From JARRRL01 sp037380725 (lineage in GTDB: Bacteria; Pseudomonadota; Gammaproteobacteria; Pseudomonadales; JANQJO01): a stretch of DNA of 14,138 nt. Below are positions 7,810 through 14,138 of the stretch, one piece after another (the first letter of the stretch is position 1; every line of letters begins with the position of its first letter). The notes beneath the pieces were generated by a model that saw nothing but the letters and a program-made list of their open reading frames with translations, made no database searches and was not told the DNA's origin. The DNA is taken from the NCBI GenBank assembly GCA_037380725.1, contig JARRRL010000049.1:1-14138 (forward strand), in the 5' to 3' direction. Both the position numbers and the translations under genes were made by a program.

Positions 7810-7987
7810 CGATGTTGACTTGAGAGTTGTCGCTCATCCTGGGAAACTGATCAGGCAAGAGACAGCACAGTGAATCAACATGCCCAAGCAAGGCGAAAAA
7901 CGAACCGGTGTACGCGTTTCTTGCCGTGATCATGTGCGCCGGGTGGCGTACCAATGCCCGATAAATCTGCATGAGTGCTAATTCTAC

Positions 7988-8992
7988 ATGAGCATCGGAA
8001 GAATACCTAACAAGAATAATAGCGGCCAGCGCGGGTCAAGTGCAGCGACTCATACCGGTGCGCCACGACGTCGGGTGTTGTGGGTTATATCGGGTTGTTT
8101 GATGTTGACCTTAGCGATGCTGGTGTTTCATTGTGTTTACCAATTGGTGGACCCGATTCAAACGATCAAATGGGCGGATGGCAGTCACTACAAAGGGATG
8201 ATGTTCCAAGGAAAACGCGAGGGGATGGGCACGTTTGTGTGGGCCAATGGTGATACCTATGTGGGAAACTGGGTTGACAATACCATGTCGGGAAAGGGGG
8301 TGTTGACTACCTCTGAAGGTGTGCGATACGAAGGGCGTTGGAAAGCGGGTGAATTGACTGGAAAAGCCACGATTGAAGGACCCACTGGAAGCTATATGGG
8401 CGATGTTGTGCGGCAGAAGAAGCATGGATTTGGCGAGCTGATCTTTGCGGATGGCAGTCGTTATAATGGTGAGTTTGAACACGACAAGCTGTCAGGGCGT
8501 GGTCGTTTGGTGTGGGTAACGGGTGATCAGTATGAAGGGACGTTCAAAGCGGGTTTGCTGAATGGAGAAGGCGAATTGATTCTACGTGATGGGCGTCGTT
8601 ACAAGGGTGGATTCATGGCGGGAGAGCCGGAAGGAAACGGGATGATAAGCTGGCCCAGTGGTGAGCAGTATACCGGTGCATTTCGCAATGGCTTGCGATC
8701 GGGAAAAGGGTGGTATCAATGGGCCGATGGTTCGTATTTTGAGGGGAACTTTGTGGCTGGATTGCCGCACGGTTATGGGAAAATGGTGTGGTCAACAGGC
8801 GAAATGTATACCGGACAGTTTGTGGCGGGGCGTCGAGATGATGGTGAAGGTGATCTATCTGTTGTGTCGTTTGACCCCGTGAGCGACGGTTTTGCATCAA
8901 GTAATCCGTCTTTGTCTTCGTATCGCTTGACGGCGAAGCGTGAAACGTCGTCTGACATCTCGTCACCTGACGATCCATTGAGATCGCGCTGA
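7988..8992 (+). CDS. Membrane-anchored MORN-repeat protein
   Basis: The 334-residue product has a basic N-terminus (Arg27-Arg29), one membrane helix at about 31-52, and ten consecutive MORN-type repeats of about 23 residues from Tyr68 to about residue 290. The pattern is Y-x-G-x-[FW]-x2-G-x4-G-x-G, for example YEGTFKAGLLNGEGELILRD. A Ser-rich tail of about 40 residues follows. The positive-inside rule predicts a type II anchor with the repeats in the periplasm. MORN arrays form elongated beta-sheets that bind lipids or proteins and are found in bacterial, protist and plant proteins; there is no attached kinase or enzymatic domain here. ATG 7988 is the only upstream start and has no strong ribosome site. 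The gene is divergent from the lipoprotein gene and converges on the orphan gene with a 23-bp gap. The MORN assignment is secure; the role is unknown. Confidence 0.9.
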   Translation: MSIGRIPNKNNSGQRGSSAATHTGAPRRRVLWVISGCLMLTLAMLVFHCVYQLVDPIQTIKWADGSHYKGMMFQGKREGMGTFVWANGDTYVGNWVDNTMSGKGVLTTSEGVRYEGRWKAGELTGKATIEGPTGSYMGDVVRQKKHGFGELIFADGSRYNGEFEHDKLSGRGRLVWVTGDQYEGTFKAGLLNGEGELILRDGRRYKGGFMAGEPEGNGMISWPSGEQYTGAFRNGLRSGKGWYQWADGSYFEGNFVAGLPHGYGKMVWSTGEMYTGQFVAGRRDDGEGDLSVVSFDPVSDGFASSNPSLSSYRLTAKRETSSDISSPDDPLRSR

Positions 8993-9015
8993 GCTTGTTG
9001 AGTTAAGCCTCCTCC

Positions 9016-11094
9016 TTACTGATTTATTCTTTTAAAGAGACCTTTCATTTTGGGGCTCAACAGTGTATCGGTTGCACAACCTTGAAAGTTTGCGATGGCA
9101 TCTGAAGCCAGTTTAAGGTCCGCGTGGTGCTTCATTTCGAAGATATAAGCCGTTTTTTCCGACGCCTTGTAATACATGAGTTTCAATTGATTACCTGGTT
9201 TAATGGATTCAGCAATCACCTTAACATCAAGGCGATCTTTGTCGGGGTCTGGAATGTTAAATCCAAATTTATCTATTATTTTTTCATTATTTTTCAATTG
9301 ATGCGCGCCGTCGAATGTATAGTGATCTTTATCTGTTTTCGCATTTTTTAATGCATCCTCGACGACTTTTAGGATATGAAGCACCGTATTTGGCATCTTC
9401 TGATTTGCTGTCTGCGCAGTAGAGCGCGCTCTGTCTGAGGTAGCGAAATCGTTTTTTGGTTTGTGAGATGTTCTTGAGTAATTCGAGTATTGTTTGTTGG
9501 CATTATAATTATGAATGGTGTTTAATATTTTTTTGGTTTCGAAAAGGAGATGATGTTTAACGATTGGCCTGAGGGAGGTGTTCTGTTTCAGGTCTTGCGA
9601 TAGCCTTTTAATATGAGCTGTTATATCATCTCGGGCTTGATCGATATCGTTAGAAGAGTGCTGATCGAGGCCTTCTAACGCATTGATCAGCGCTTGGGCT
9701 GTTCTGGCTACATGGGTGTTATTTGGTATCAGTCTAGTATTACTGAGCAGTTTTTTCAGGAGCTTAACACGTCGACTGACCGTGTCCTGTGTTCTGCTAT
9801 CCATGTAATTTCGTGAGAAAAGATTTGATACGGCTGGATATGGTTCTTTAGGACGGTTAGGGTGATAGAAAATATTTGATGTTGCTTTATCGATCTCTTC
9901 CTTGTCCGTTACGAATGTGTCTAGTAGTTTGGATAAAGTGTTGAGTGCGTTTTTGCTTTCCGTGTTTAAATATTTTTTCAGAGTAGGGTTGAGCTTGTCA
10001 TCCTTGTTAAGGTTGATGTTCAGCTGATTCAGCTGATTTTCTAAATTCTTCAGAGTTGTTATGCCTCGATGGCTGTTTGGTTCTGGATGGCTGGCGAAAT
10101 CTCTGAGAGTGTTCTCAATAGTGTTGATGAGAGATTTTGTATTTTTGTTTGCATGTTCTTTTAGTTTAGATAATGCAAATAGGGGGTGAAAAATATCACG
10201 GGAAACAGTGTTAGAGGTGTCGTGAGAGGCGACATACTCTAAAAGTTTGTTTAAAGCCTTGCAGCGGTCGTCCGTGCCCTTATTGAAAGTATCCTTGGCT
10301 TGTGTCTCGGTTCTACGTATTTTATTGTTTGCATCGTCTCTTGTTATGAGTCCCAGTGTTTTGTCGATTTGGGTTATAAGTGCTTCTGTTGATGCTGTGT
10401 TTTTGCTGGGCGAGGATAAGTTTTCTTTAATAAGATTGCTTTTAAGGGATGTGAAGCTTTCTAATAGTTTATTTTTTACATCATCAAATTTGACGGCGTT
10501 TCCTTTTGTGAAGTGGTTTGTGTATTCAGACAGGAGGTGTTTTATATTATTGATATCTTTATGTGAATTTTTACCTTGGGGTGTGATGTCCAGCATTTTT
10601 ACTAGTTTAAGCACCGAGTCTGTGGTTTTAGTATTCTTTGGTTGGTTTGTGTAGTGCTGATTGCTCGGAAACAGAAATAGCAAAGCCTCATGGAGGTTTT
10701 TGGTGTTTATTTTGGTGTACGCTCTTTGTGCGTTTCTTGTGTTTCCGGCGTTCTCATTAACTTCTCTTTCTCTTTGCGCTCGTGGAGTAGTTGCTCTTGG
10801 GGCAGTTGCTCGTGGAGTAGTTGTATTGTTGATTTTATCTGAATTGATTGAGCCAAAGTAGTTCTTGGTTGAAGAGGAACGCATGCCGTCGGTAGAAGCG
10901 GTATTCTGGACTCGCGAGCAGCTCGGTCGTAAGGCCTTTTTGATATTAGCCCAAATCTTATTAGGTGATAAGTTTGGAAAGGGCATGCACCCTGGGCTGT
11001 AGGCATTAGCATGAGTGGGTTGGCGCGCAGTTGTGGGGTTTCTTTTGAATTTTTGCTCACATGAGATTTTGTGTCTACCAAGGCATAACCACAT
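9016..11094 (-). CDS. Large Asn/Lys/Thr-rich, mainly helical orphan protein
   Basis: This 692-codon gene encodes a hydrophilic product with no signal peptide, membrane helix or family signature that I recognise. Roughly residues 70-130 are low-complexity, with a TTPRA/TAPRA/TTPRA repeat at 92-106. Residues ~130-560 read as successive amphipathic helices rich in Asn, Lys and Leu. A more ordered C-terminal part (about 600-692) shows alternating beta-like strands (NQLKLMYYKASEKTAYIFEM). Codon and base composition are visibly AT-richer than in the flanking hldD, RND and gapA genes, suggesting transfer or relaxed selection. The ATG at 11094 lacks a ribosome site; Met37 (ATG 10984-10986) is a plausible alternative. 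Such large, helical, Asn/Lys-rich cytosolic orphans are common among secreted effectors of Legionella- and Coxiella-like bacteria, but no secretion signal can be proved here, so that is only inference. Confidence 0.75.
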   Translation of the reverse strand: MWLCLGRHKISCEQKFKRNPTTARQPTHANAYSPGCMPFPNLSPNKIWANIKKALRPSCSRVQNTASTDGMRSSSTKNYFGSINSDKINNTTTPRATAPRATTPRAQREREVNENAGNTRNAQRAYTKINTKNLHEALLFLFPSNQHYTNQPKNTKTTDSVLKLVKMLDITPQGKNSHKDINNIKHLLSEYTNHFTKGNAVKFDDVKNKLLESFTSLKSNLIKENLSSPSKNTASTEALITQIDKTLGLITRDDANNKIRRTETQAKDTFNKGTDDRCKALNKLLEYVASHDTSNTVSRDIFHPLFALSKLKEHANKNTKSLINTIENTLRDFASHPEPNSHRGITTLKNLENQLNQLNINLNKDDKLNPTLKKYLNTESKNALNTLSKLLDTFVTDKEEIDKATSNIFYHPNRPKEPYPAVSNLFSRNYMDSRTQDTVSRRVKLLKKLLSNTRLIPNNTHVARTAQALINALEGLDQHSSNDIDQARDDITAHIKRLSQDLKQNTSLRPIVKHHLLFETKKILNTIHNYNANKQYSNYSRTSHKPKNDFATSDRARSTAQTANQKMPNTVLHILKVVEDALKNAKTDKDHYTFDGAHQLKNNEKIIDKFGFNIPDPDKDRLDVKVIAESIKPGNQLKLMYYKASEKTAYIFEMKHHADLKLASDAIANFQGCATDTLLSPKMKGLFKRINQ
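10778..10822 (-). repeat. Three 15-bp tandem units inside the orphan gene
   Basis: On the + strand the units are GCTCGTGGAGTAGTT (10778-10792), GCTCTTGGGGCAGTT (10793-10807) and GCTCGTGGAGTAGTT (10808-10822). The outer two are identical. They encode the T-x-P-R-A pentapeptide three times in the N-terminal low-complexity region, so unit gain or loss would be frame-neutral. Confidence 0.85.
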
Positions 11095-11592
11095 TAATCA
11101 ATTTGGCTTATCAAAACAGGCAGCGATTAGGGAAGATATCACTATAGAGGAGGTGTTGTATACAGAGGAGATATCATGCAAATGCTAGTATAATCATATA
11201 GTTATATTGATTTTTGCTTGGCACCTTGCTTGGCATCTTTTCGTGATGGCATCTTCCTAGCTAAGGGGTGTGAATTTTTCACATGATAAGATTTCATAAG
11301 TGCTTAGTTGTTTGATTTATAAATCGGGAATACTCGCAATCGTACACTGATCATACACTGAGAGTCGATCGACGGGGTAGCCGTTGAGAGCGCCTAATCC
11401 GTTTTACGTTTTAGTTTTAATAGTACGCTGAGATTAATGGGTTAGCGAGCATGGTATCTTGTTTTAGGCTTGAATTGGCGAATGGGACGGTAATCTTGTA
11501 TCTTTAATCTTGAGTGCATATCCATTTTTTATCGATATTTAACCTGATCAGATCGCAAGAGAAACGGTGATTTTCTAAGTTAAGGACAAACG
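11095..11592. other. AT-rich intergenic region between the orphan gene and the hydrolase
   Basis: About 500 bp without a credible gene, separating two divergently transcribed genes. It contains a perfect TATAAT at 11189-11194 with no matching -35, two AGAGGAG ribosome-site-like words (within 11145-11171), and a five-codon ATG-to-TAA frame at 11176-11193 behind one of them. It also has an ACACTGA direct repeat (about 11344-11360), a 10-bp palindrome GTCGATCGAC (11364-11373), and the 15-bp palindrome listed separately. TTGAGT at 11510-11515 with GATATT at 11534-11539 (18-bp spacer) is a weak promoter candidate for the hydrolase. Confidence 0.55.
11269..11283. promoter_or_regulatory. 15-bp perfect palindrome TGTGAA-TTT-TTCACA
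   Basis: The arms TGTGAA and TTCACA are exact reverse complements around a 3-bp centre. It resembles a CRP-type site but has TGTGA and TCACA separated by five bases rather than six, so CRP binding is doubtful. It lies about 175 bp upstream of the orphan gene start and 310 bp upstream of the hydrolase start, where an operator for either divergent gene could be. Confidence 0.3.
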
Positions 11593-12411
11593 ATGAGCGT
11601 TATACCTGTTGTGAGTTCCAGAAAGCACTTTTACAAAGCTGGGAAAATTTCAAAACGAGATCGGATACGTTTGGTGGACTTGTCGGACCCGCGTCCGGCA
11701 AACAGCCTACCTGTGCAGAGCGACTTGTTGTTAGACCAGGTAAGGGACAAGCACGTTGTGGTGTTGGTGCATGGCTATAATTGTACTTTCTCGAATGTGT
11801 GTGACGCTTATTTGCGCATTATTGATCAATTGAGAGAAAAGCAAATACCGTTTGATGAGGTGGTGGGGTATGTGTGGCCAGGCGGGGATCGCGCCATCAG
11901 TTATTGGACGGCCAGAAATCGAGCTAAACAGCTGTCTGTTCGAATTAAAGATATGTTGGACACCTTGGCGCTGAGTGCGTCCGCCATCGATATTGTGGCG
12001 CACAGCATGGGGTGTTTTTTGTCATTGGCCACCTTAAGTAAAATGGGTCAGGTGGATTCGAAAAAAATAAGAAACCTGTATTTAATGGCCGCCGCAGTAA
12101 AAAATTACAAAGTGTCTGAAGGTCGCCATTTTTCGAATGCAGCCGTAAAATGCAATAGCACTTTTGTCTTCAAATCACAGGATGACACGGTTTTACGCTA
12201 TGCCTTTCCAGTGGGAGCCGGGGGCTGCGATGCGTTGGGCTATACGGGCCCGGTACCGTTTGATTCGCTCGTACCCAATTCATTGGTTGTGGATTGTTCC
12301 CATCAAGGTGATCCGATTGACCACGGCTCGTATTCCAGAAGATCCGAAATATATGACTTCATCAGTCGGAATCCGGGCCCCGTGCTTTCTCCGGGCGTGA
12401 CGCGGCTCTAA
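11593..12411 (+). CDS. Alpha/beta-hydrolase (DUF900-like serine esterase/lipase)
   Basis: The 272-residue protein has a complete alpha/beta-hydrolase core. VVVLVHGYN (His60-Gly61 oxyanion strand) is followed by the nucleophile elbow AHSMG with Ser138, an acidic residue in SQDDTVLRY (Asp197 or Asp198), and a late His in DHGSY (His244), giving a plausible Ser-Asp-His triad. The WPGGDRAISYWTARNRA region matches the DUF900-type hydrolase pattern (WPS...Y..DR..A) often found in bacterial esterases of unknown substrate. There is no signal peptide or membrane segment, so it appears cytoplasmic unless secreted by a dedicated system. ATG 11593 is well supported by AAGGA at 11582-11586. It appears monocistronic: a 498-bp spacer lies upstream and a repeat-rich spacer with its own promoter candidate separates it from gapA. 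Substrate is unknown. Confidence 0.85.
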   Translation: MSVIPVVSSRKHFYKAGKISKRDRIRLVDLSDPRPANSLPVQSDLLLDQVRDKHVVVLVHGYNCTFSNVCDAYLRIIDQLREKQIPFDEVVGYVWPGGDRAISYWTARNRAKQLSVRIKDMLDTLALSASAIDIVAHSMGCFLSLATLSKMGQVDSKKIRNLYLMAAAVKNYKVSEGRHFSNAAVKCNSTFVFKSQDDTVLRYAFPVGAGGCDALGYTGPVPFDSLVPNSLVVDCSHQGDPIDHGSYSRRSEIYDFISRNPGPVLSPGVTRL

Positions 12412-12466
12412 TCAGCGACCACTGCAATCAGTGGCTACTGCAATCAGTGACTACTGCAATCAGAAT
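12410..12466. repeat. About 3.5 tandem copies of a 16-bp hairpin-forming unit
   Basis: Units occur at 12419-12434, 12435-12450 and 12451-12466, based on CTACTGCAATCAGTGA. A partial copy (12410-12418) overlaps the hydrolase stop codon. Each unit holds a small inverted repeat, [C]ACTG-CAAT-CAGT[G], so the transcript could form a row of 4-5-bp hairpins with CAAT loops. There is no T-run after it, so it is not a classical intrinsic terminator. Confidence 0.8.
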
Positions 12467-12526
12467 AAAGCGCGCAAGCCAGTCCGGTTAGTTCATCACC
12501 GTTTTTCTGAGATTCGTCACGACAGC

Positions 12527-12555
12527 TTGACTTTAAACGGTTACGGCTTTAGTTT
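12527..12555 (+). promoter_or_regulatory. Candidate promoter for the GAPDH gene
   Basis: TTGACT (12527-12532) is one mismatch from the -35 consensus. TAGTTT (12550-12555) lies 17 bp downstream as a weak -10. It sits about 40 bp before the GTG start, a reasonable leader length for a housekeeping gene. The -10 match is poor, so the call is tentative. Confidence 0.35.
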
Positions 12556-12595
12556 TGCCCGGTAACCAAAAAGAAGTGATAAAGGAGAGTGATCA

Positions 12596-13603
12596 GTGGC
12601 AACAAAAGTAGGAATCAATGGTTTTGGCCGAATCGGTCGTTTGGTATTTCGGGCATCCTTGGAGCGATCAGATCTGGAAGTCGTGGGGGTCAACGATCCC
12701 TTTCTGGATCCAGAGTACATGGCATATTTGTTGAAGTACGATTCGGTACATGGTCGCGCAAAAGCCTCCATCAAGGCAACAGACACTGCGCTCGTGGTGA
12801 ACGATCGCGAGATCAAAGTGTTTAATGGAAAAGCGCCCTCAGACGTGCCATGGTCCGATTCCGGTGCCAAAATAGTGGTGGAGTCTTCGGGTGTATTCTT
12901 GACGCGCGAGACAGCAAGCGGGCACTTGAAAGGCGGTGCGAGCCATGTGGTGATGGCCGCGCCTTCTAAAGATGACACGCCCATGTTTGTAATGGGTGTT
13001 AACCACAAGAGCTATGAGCCGAGCATGGATATCGTCTCCAATGCGTCGTGCACCACCAACTGTCTATCCCCGATGGCCAAAGTGATTCATGAGAATTTTG
13101 GTATCCTTGAAGGATTGATGACAACCGTTCACGCAGTAACCGCTACGCAAAAAGTTGCCGACGGTCCTTCTGGTAAGTTGTGGCGAGATGGTCGTGCGTC
13201 CGCTTCCAATATCATTCCAGCCAGTACAGGAGCTGCGAAAGCAGTGGGTAAGGTAATTCCTGAGCTAGCGGGTAAATTAACCGGAATGTCTTTTCGCGTA
13301 CCAGTCCAAGACGTGTCCGTCGTGGATTTGACGTGTCGCCTGGAAAAAGGTGCTGATTACGAACAAATCAAAGCCGTGATTCGGGCCGCCGCAGAGGGCG
13401 AGCTGAAAGGCATCTTGGGTTACACAGAAGAAGAAGTGGTCTCGTCCGATTTTATCGGCGAAACATGCACCAGTGTGTTTGATGCGGGCGCGGGCATTAG
13501 TTTGAACCCACACTTTGTTAAGTTAATAAGCTGGTACGATAACGAGTGGGGTTATTCAAACAAAGTACTTGATTTGATTGCTCATATCGTTTCTGTTAGT
13601 TGA
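12596..13603 (+). CDS. gapA: Type I glyceraldehyde-3-phosphate dehydrogenase
   Basis: This enzyme catalyses the NAD-dependent oxidative phosphorylation of glyceraldehyde 3-phosphate to 1,3-bisphosphoglycerate in cytoplasmic glycolysis/gluconeogenesis. The 335-residue product has the normal length. It has the Rossmann motif GINGFGRIGR (6-15), the NAD-selecting Asp34 in VNDPF, the active-site ASCTTNC with Cys152, catalytic His179 in TTVHAVTATQ, the phosphate-site ASTGAA, and C-terminal SWYDNEWGYSNKV. Segments such as PMFVMGVNH, PSGKLWRDGR, VDLTCRLEK and GILGYTEEEVVSSDF read like the eukaryotic/E. coli GapA clade rather than other bacterial Gap types. The GTG start at 12596 follows a strong AAAGGAG at 12581-12587. 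It is flanked by spacers of 184 and 351 bp, so it is probably its own transcription unit. Confidence 0.97.
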   Translation: MATKVGINGFGRIGRLVFRASLERSDLEVVGVNDPFLDPEYMAYLLKYDSVHGRAKASIKATDTALVVNDREIKVFNGKAPSDVPWSDSGAKIVVESSGVFLTRETASGHLKGGASHVVMAAPSKDDTPMFVMGVNHKSYEPSMDIVSNASCTTNCLSPMAKVIHENFGILEGLMTTVHAVTATQKVADGPSGKLWRDGRASASNIIPASTGAAKAVGKVIPELAGKLTGMSFRVPVQDVSVVDLTCRLEKGADYEQIKAVIRAAAEGELKGILGYTEEEVVSSDFIGETCTSVFDAGAGISLNPHFVKLISWYDNEWGYSNKVLDLIAHIVSVS

Positions 13604-13729
13604 TCTGTAGTGTATCAGCTAGTGTAACGGCAAAAACCGGACAGTAGCGCTTAGCAGCAACAGATGAGTAGAAACAGAATCGTAGTCGTTTAAAAAGAAA
13701 GTAAAAAAATAAGCTACGTGGGACTGTAT

Positions 13730-13762
13730 CGCCGTGCCGAGTGAGTCAATCTCGGCGCGGCG
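13730..13762. terminator. Strong 12-bp stem-loop without a T-tract
   Basis: CGCCGTGCCGAG (13730-13741) pairs with CTCGGCGCGGCG (13751-13762), broken only by one T-G wobble, around a 9-nt loop. On the + strand no U-run follows. On the - strand a T-rich stretch (complement of the A-run near 13701-13711) comes only about 20 nt later. It may stabilise the gapA mRNA end, act with Rho, or belong to the leuC leader. A classical intrinsic terminator is not supported. Confidence 0.45.
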
Positions 13763-13790
13763 CTACTTGCTTGGTAAGCCCGTATTCCGA

Positions 13791-13830
13791 CGATCCGCCT
13801 TCTGGTCTGGCGATCCACCTTCCGTTCCAG
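13791..13830. repeat. 20-bp imperfect tandem duplication
   Basis: Two adjacent 20-bp units, starting CGATCCGCCTTC and CGATCCACCTTC, agree at 15 of 20 positions. They are non-coding and lie in the gapA-leuC spacer. Confidence 0.6.
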
Positions 13831-13836
13831 CCTTTC

Positions 13837-13870
13837 AATTTAATGCTCCTCTGAATTTAATGCTTCTCTG
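13837..13870. repeat. 17-bp tandem duplication upstream of leuC
   Basis: AATTTAATGCTCCTCTG (13837-13853) is followed directly by AATTTAATGCTTCTCTG (13854-13870), differing at one base. It ends about 84 bp before the leuC start. It looks like a recent slippage or unequal-exchange duplication. Confidence 0.8.
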
Positions 13871-13954
13871 TATTGTGTATTATGTGAGATTCTAATCTAA
13901 AGAAAGTCTAAGATAGTGACGAACATCGTGTTATGAGCTGGAGAGCGTCGATCC

Positions 13955-14138
13955 ATGATAGATTTGAATACCCCGTGTCATCAGTCCTCTCAACAAGGTA
14001 AAACCCTTTACGATAAATTGTGGGAGGCTCATTTGGTATCTGAGCGTGCCGATGGCACGGCTCTCATATACATTGATCGGCACCTGCTGCATGAAGTCAC
14101 GTCACCGCAAGCCTTCGAAGGCTTGCGTTTAGCTGGCC
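13955..14138 (+). CDS. leuC: 3-isopropylmalate dehydratase large subunit, N-terminal part
   Basis: LeuC with LeuD isomerises 2-isopropylmalate to 3-isopropylmalate in leucine biosynthesis, using a 4Fe-4S cluster of the aconitase type. Only 61 codons are inside the window. The block GKTLYDKLWEAHLVSE followed by LIYIDRHLLHEVTSPQAFEG is the conserved LeuC N-terminus. Cluster-binding cysteines lie beyond the edge. The ATG at 13955 is preceded by GGAG (13940-13943) at a somewhat long spacing of 11 nt. The first ~14 residues (MIDLNTPCHQSSQQ) extend beyond the usual MxKTLYxK start, and no better in-frame ATG follows in the visible part. Being first after a 351-bp spacer, it probably heads a leuCDB-type cluster to the right; this is inference. 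Confidence 0.93.
   Translation, partial: MIDLNTPCHQSSQQGKTLYDKLWEAHLVSERADGTALIYIDRHLLHEVTSPQAFEGLRLAG

Larger units (their letters stand above)
13604..13954. other. Intergenic region between gapA and leuC
   Basis: 351 bp with no credible gene. It holds an A-rich run (about 13691-13711), a strong stem-loop (13730-13762) and two short tandem duplications (13791-13830, 13837-13870). No canonical promoter for leuC was recognised by eye. Confidence 0.55.

Noticed and set aside
7775..7972. 65-codon frame on the - strand overlapping the lipoprotein N-terminus
   Set aside because: No ribosome site and no family resemblance. It could be a small upstream gene, but nothing in the sequence favours it over chance.
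10247..10654. Hydrophobic 135-codon frame on the + strand inside the orphan gene
   Set aside because: The hydrophobicity is the expected antisense image of Lys/Asn/Glu-rich codons, and it has no ribosome site.
10707..11081. 124-codon frame overlapping the 5' part of the orphan gene in another - frame
   Set aside because: It lies in the low-complexity, repeat-bearing part of the 692-codon gene and is best explained as its shadow. It has no start signal of its own.
11269..11283. CRP binding site
   Set aside because: TGTGA and TCACA are five bases apart instead of six, which changes helical phasing, so I list it only as a palindrome.
12410..12466. CRISPR array
   Set aside because: Repeats are directly adjacent with no spacers, the unit is only 16 bp, and no cas gene is present.
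13860..13895. 11-codon frame (MLLCIVYYVRF) as a leucine attenuation leader peptide for leuC
   Set aside because: It has branched-chain residues, but there is no ribosome site and no terminator/antiterminator hairpin follows before leuC.

Overview
The window looks like a chromosomal segment of a Gram-negative gammaproteobacterium of intermediate GC content. The reasons are an LPS inner-core heptose epimerase (HldD), a tripartite-type RND efflux pair, a lipobox-bearing lipoprotein, and housekeeping gapA/leuC-type genes. I cannot name the genus. A set of unusual, probably lineage-specific genes (a membrane-anchored MORN protein, a large Asn/Lys-rich orphan and a stand-alone serine hydrolase) sits between conserved housekeeping genes, which recalls accessory loci of host-associated gammaproteobacteria, but that is inference.

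Layout. Positions 2-154 (+) hold the C-terminal end of an unidentified CDS. hldD (177-1160, -) converges on it. A 463-bp divergent intergenic region (1161-1623) is G/T-rich on the + strand and carries a 12-bp inverted repeat with a 31-bp spacer. It precedes a two-gene RND operon: a membrane-fusion protein (1624-3102) overlapping by 4 bp a 1191-residue RND permease (3099-6674). The permease runs about 170 residues past its last membrane segment, through a Pro/Val/Ala repeat linker into a segment that aligns without gaps to ribosome modulation factor (RMF). This is the most striking observation in the window. A lipoprotein with two DUF2059-like motifs (6682-7809, -) converges on the pump operon.

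Next come a MORN-repeat protein with an N-terminal membrane anchor (7988-8992, +), a visibly AT-richer 692-codon gene of unknown function (9016-11094, -), a gene-free AT-rich stretch of about 500 bp, and an alpha/beta hydrolase (11593-12411, +). Housekeeping genes resume with a type I GAPDH of the eukaryote/enterobacterial kind (12596-13603, +) and the first 61 codons of leuC (13955 to the right edge). The spacers around the last genes are rich in short tandem duplications and hairpins.

How the genes work together. The MFP and the permease should form an inner-membrane efflux pump that needs an outer-membrane channel encoded elsewhere. HldD supplies heptose for the LPS core. GAPDH and LeuC are central and leucine metabolism enzymes with no operon link visible here. 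No rRNA, tRNA, CRISPR array or insertion sequence was recognised.
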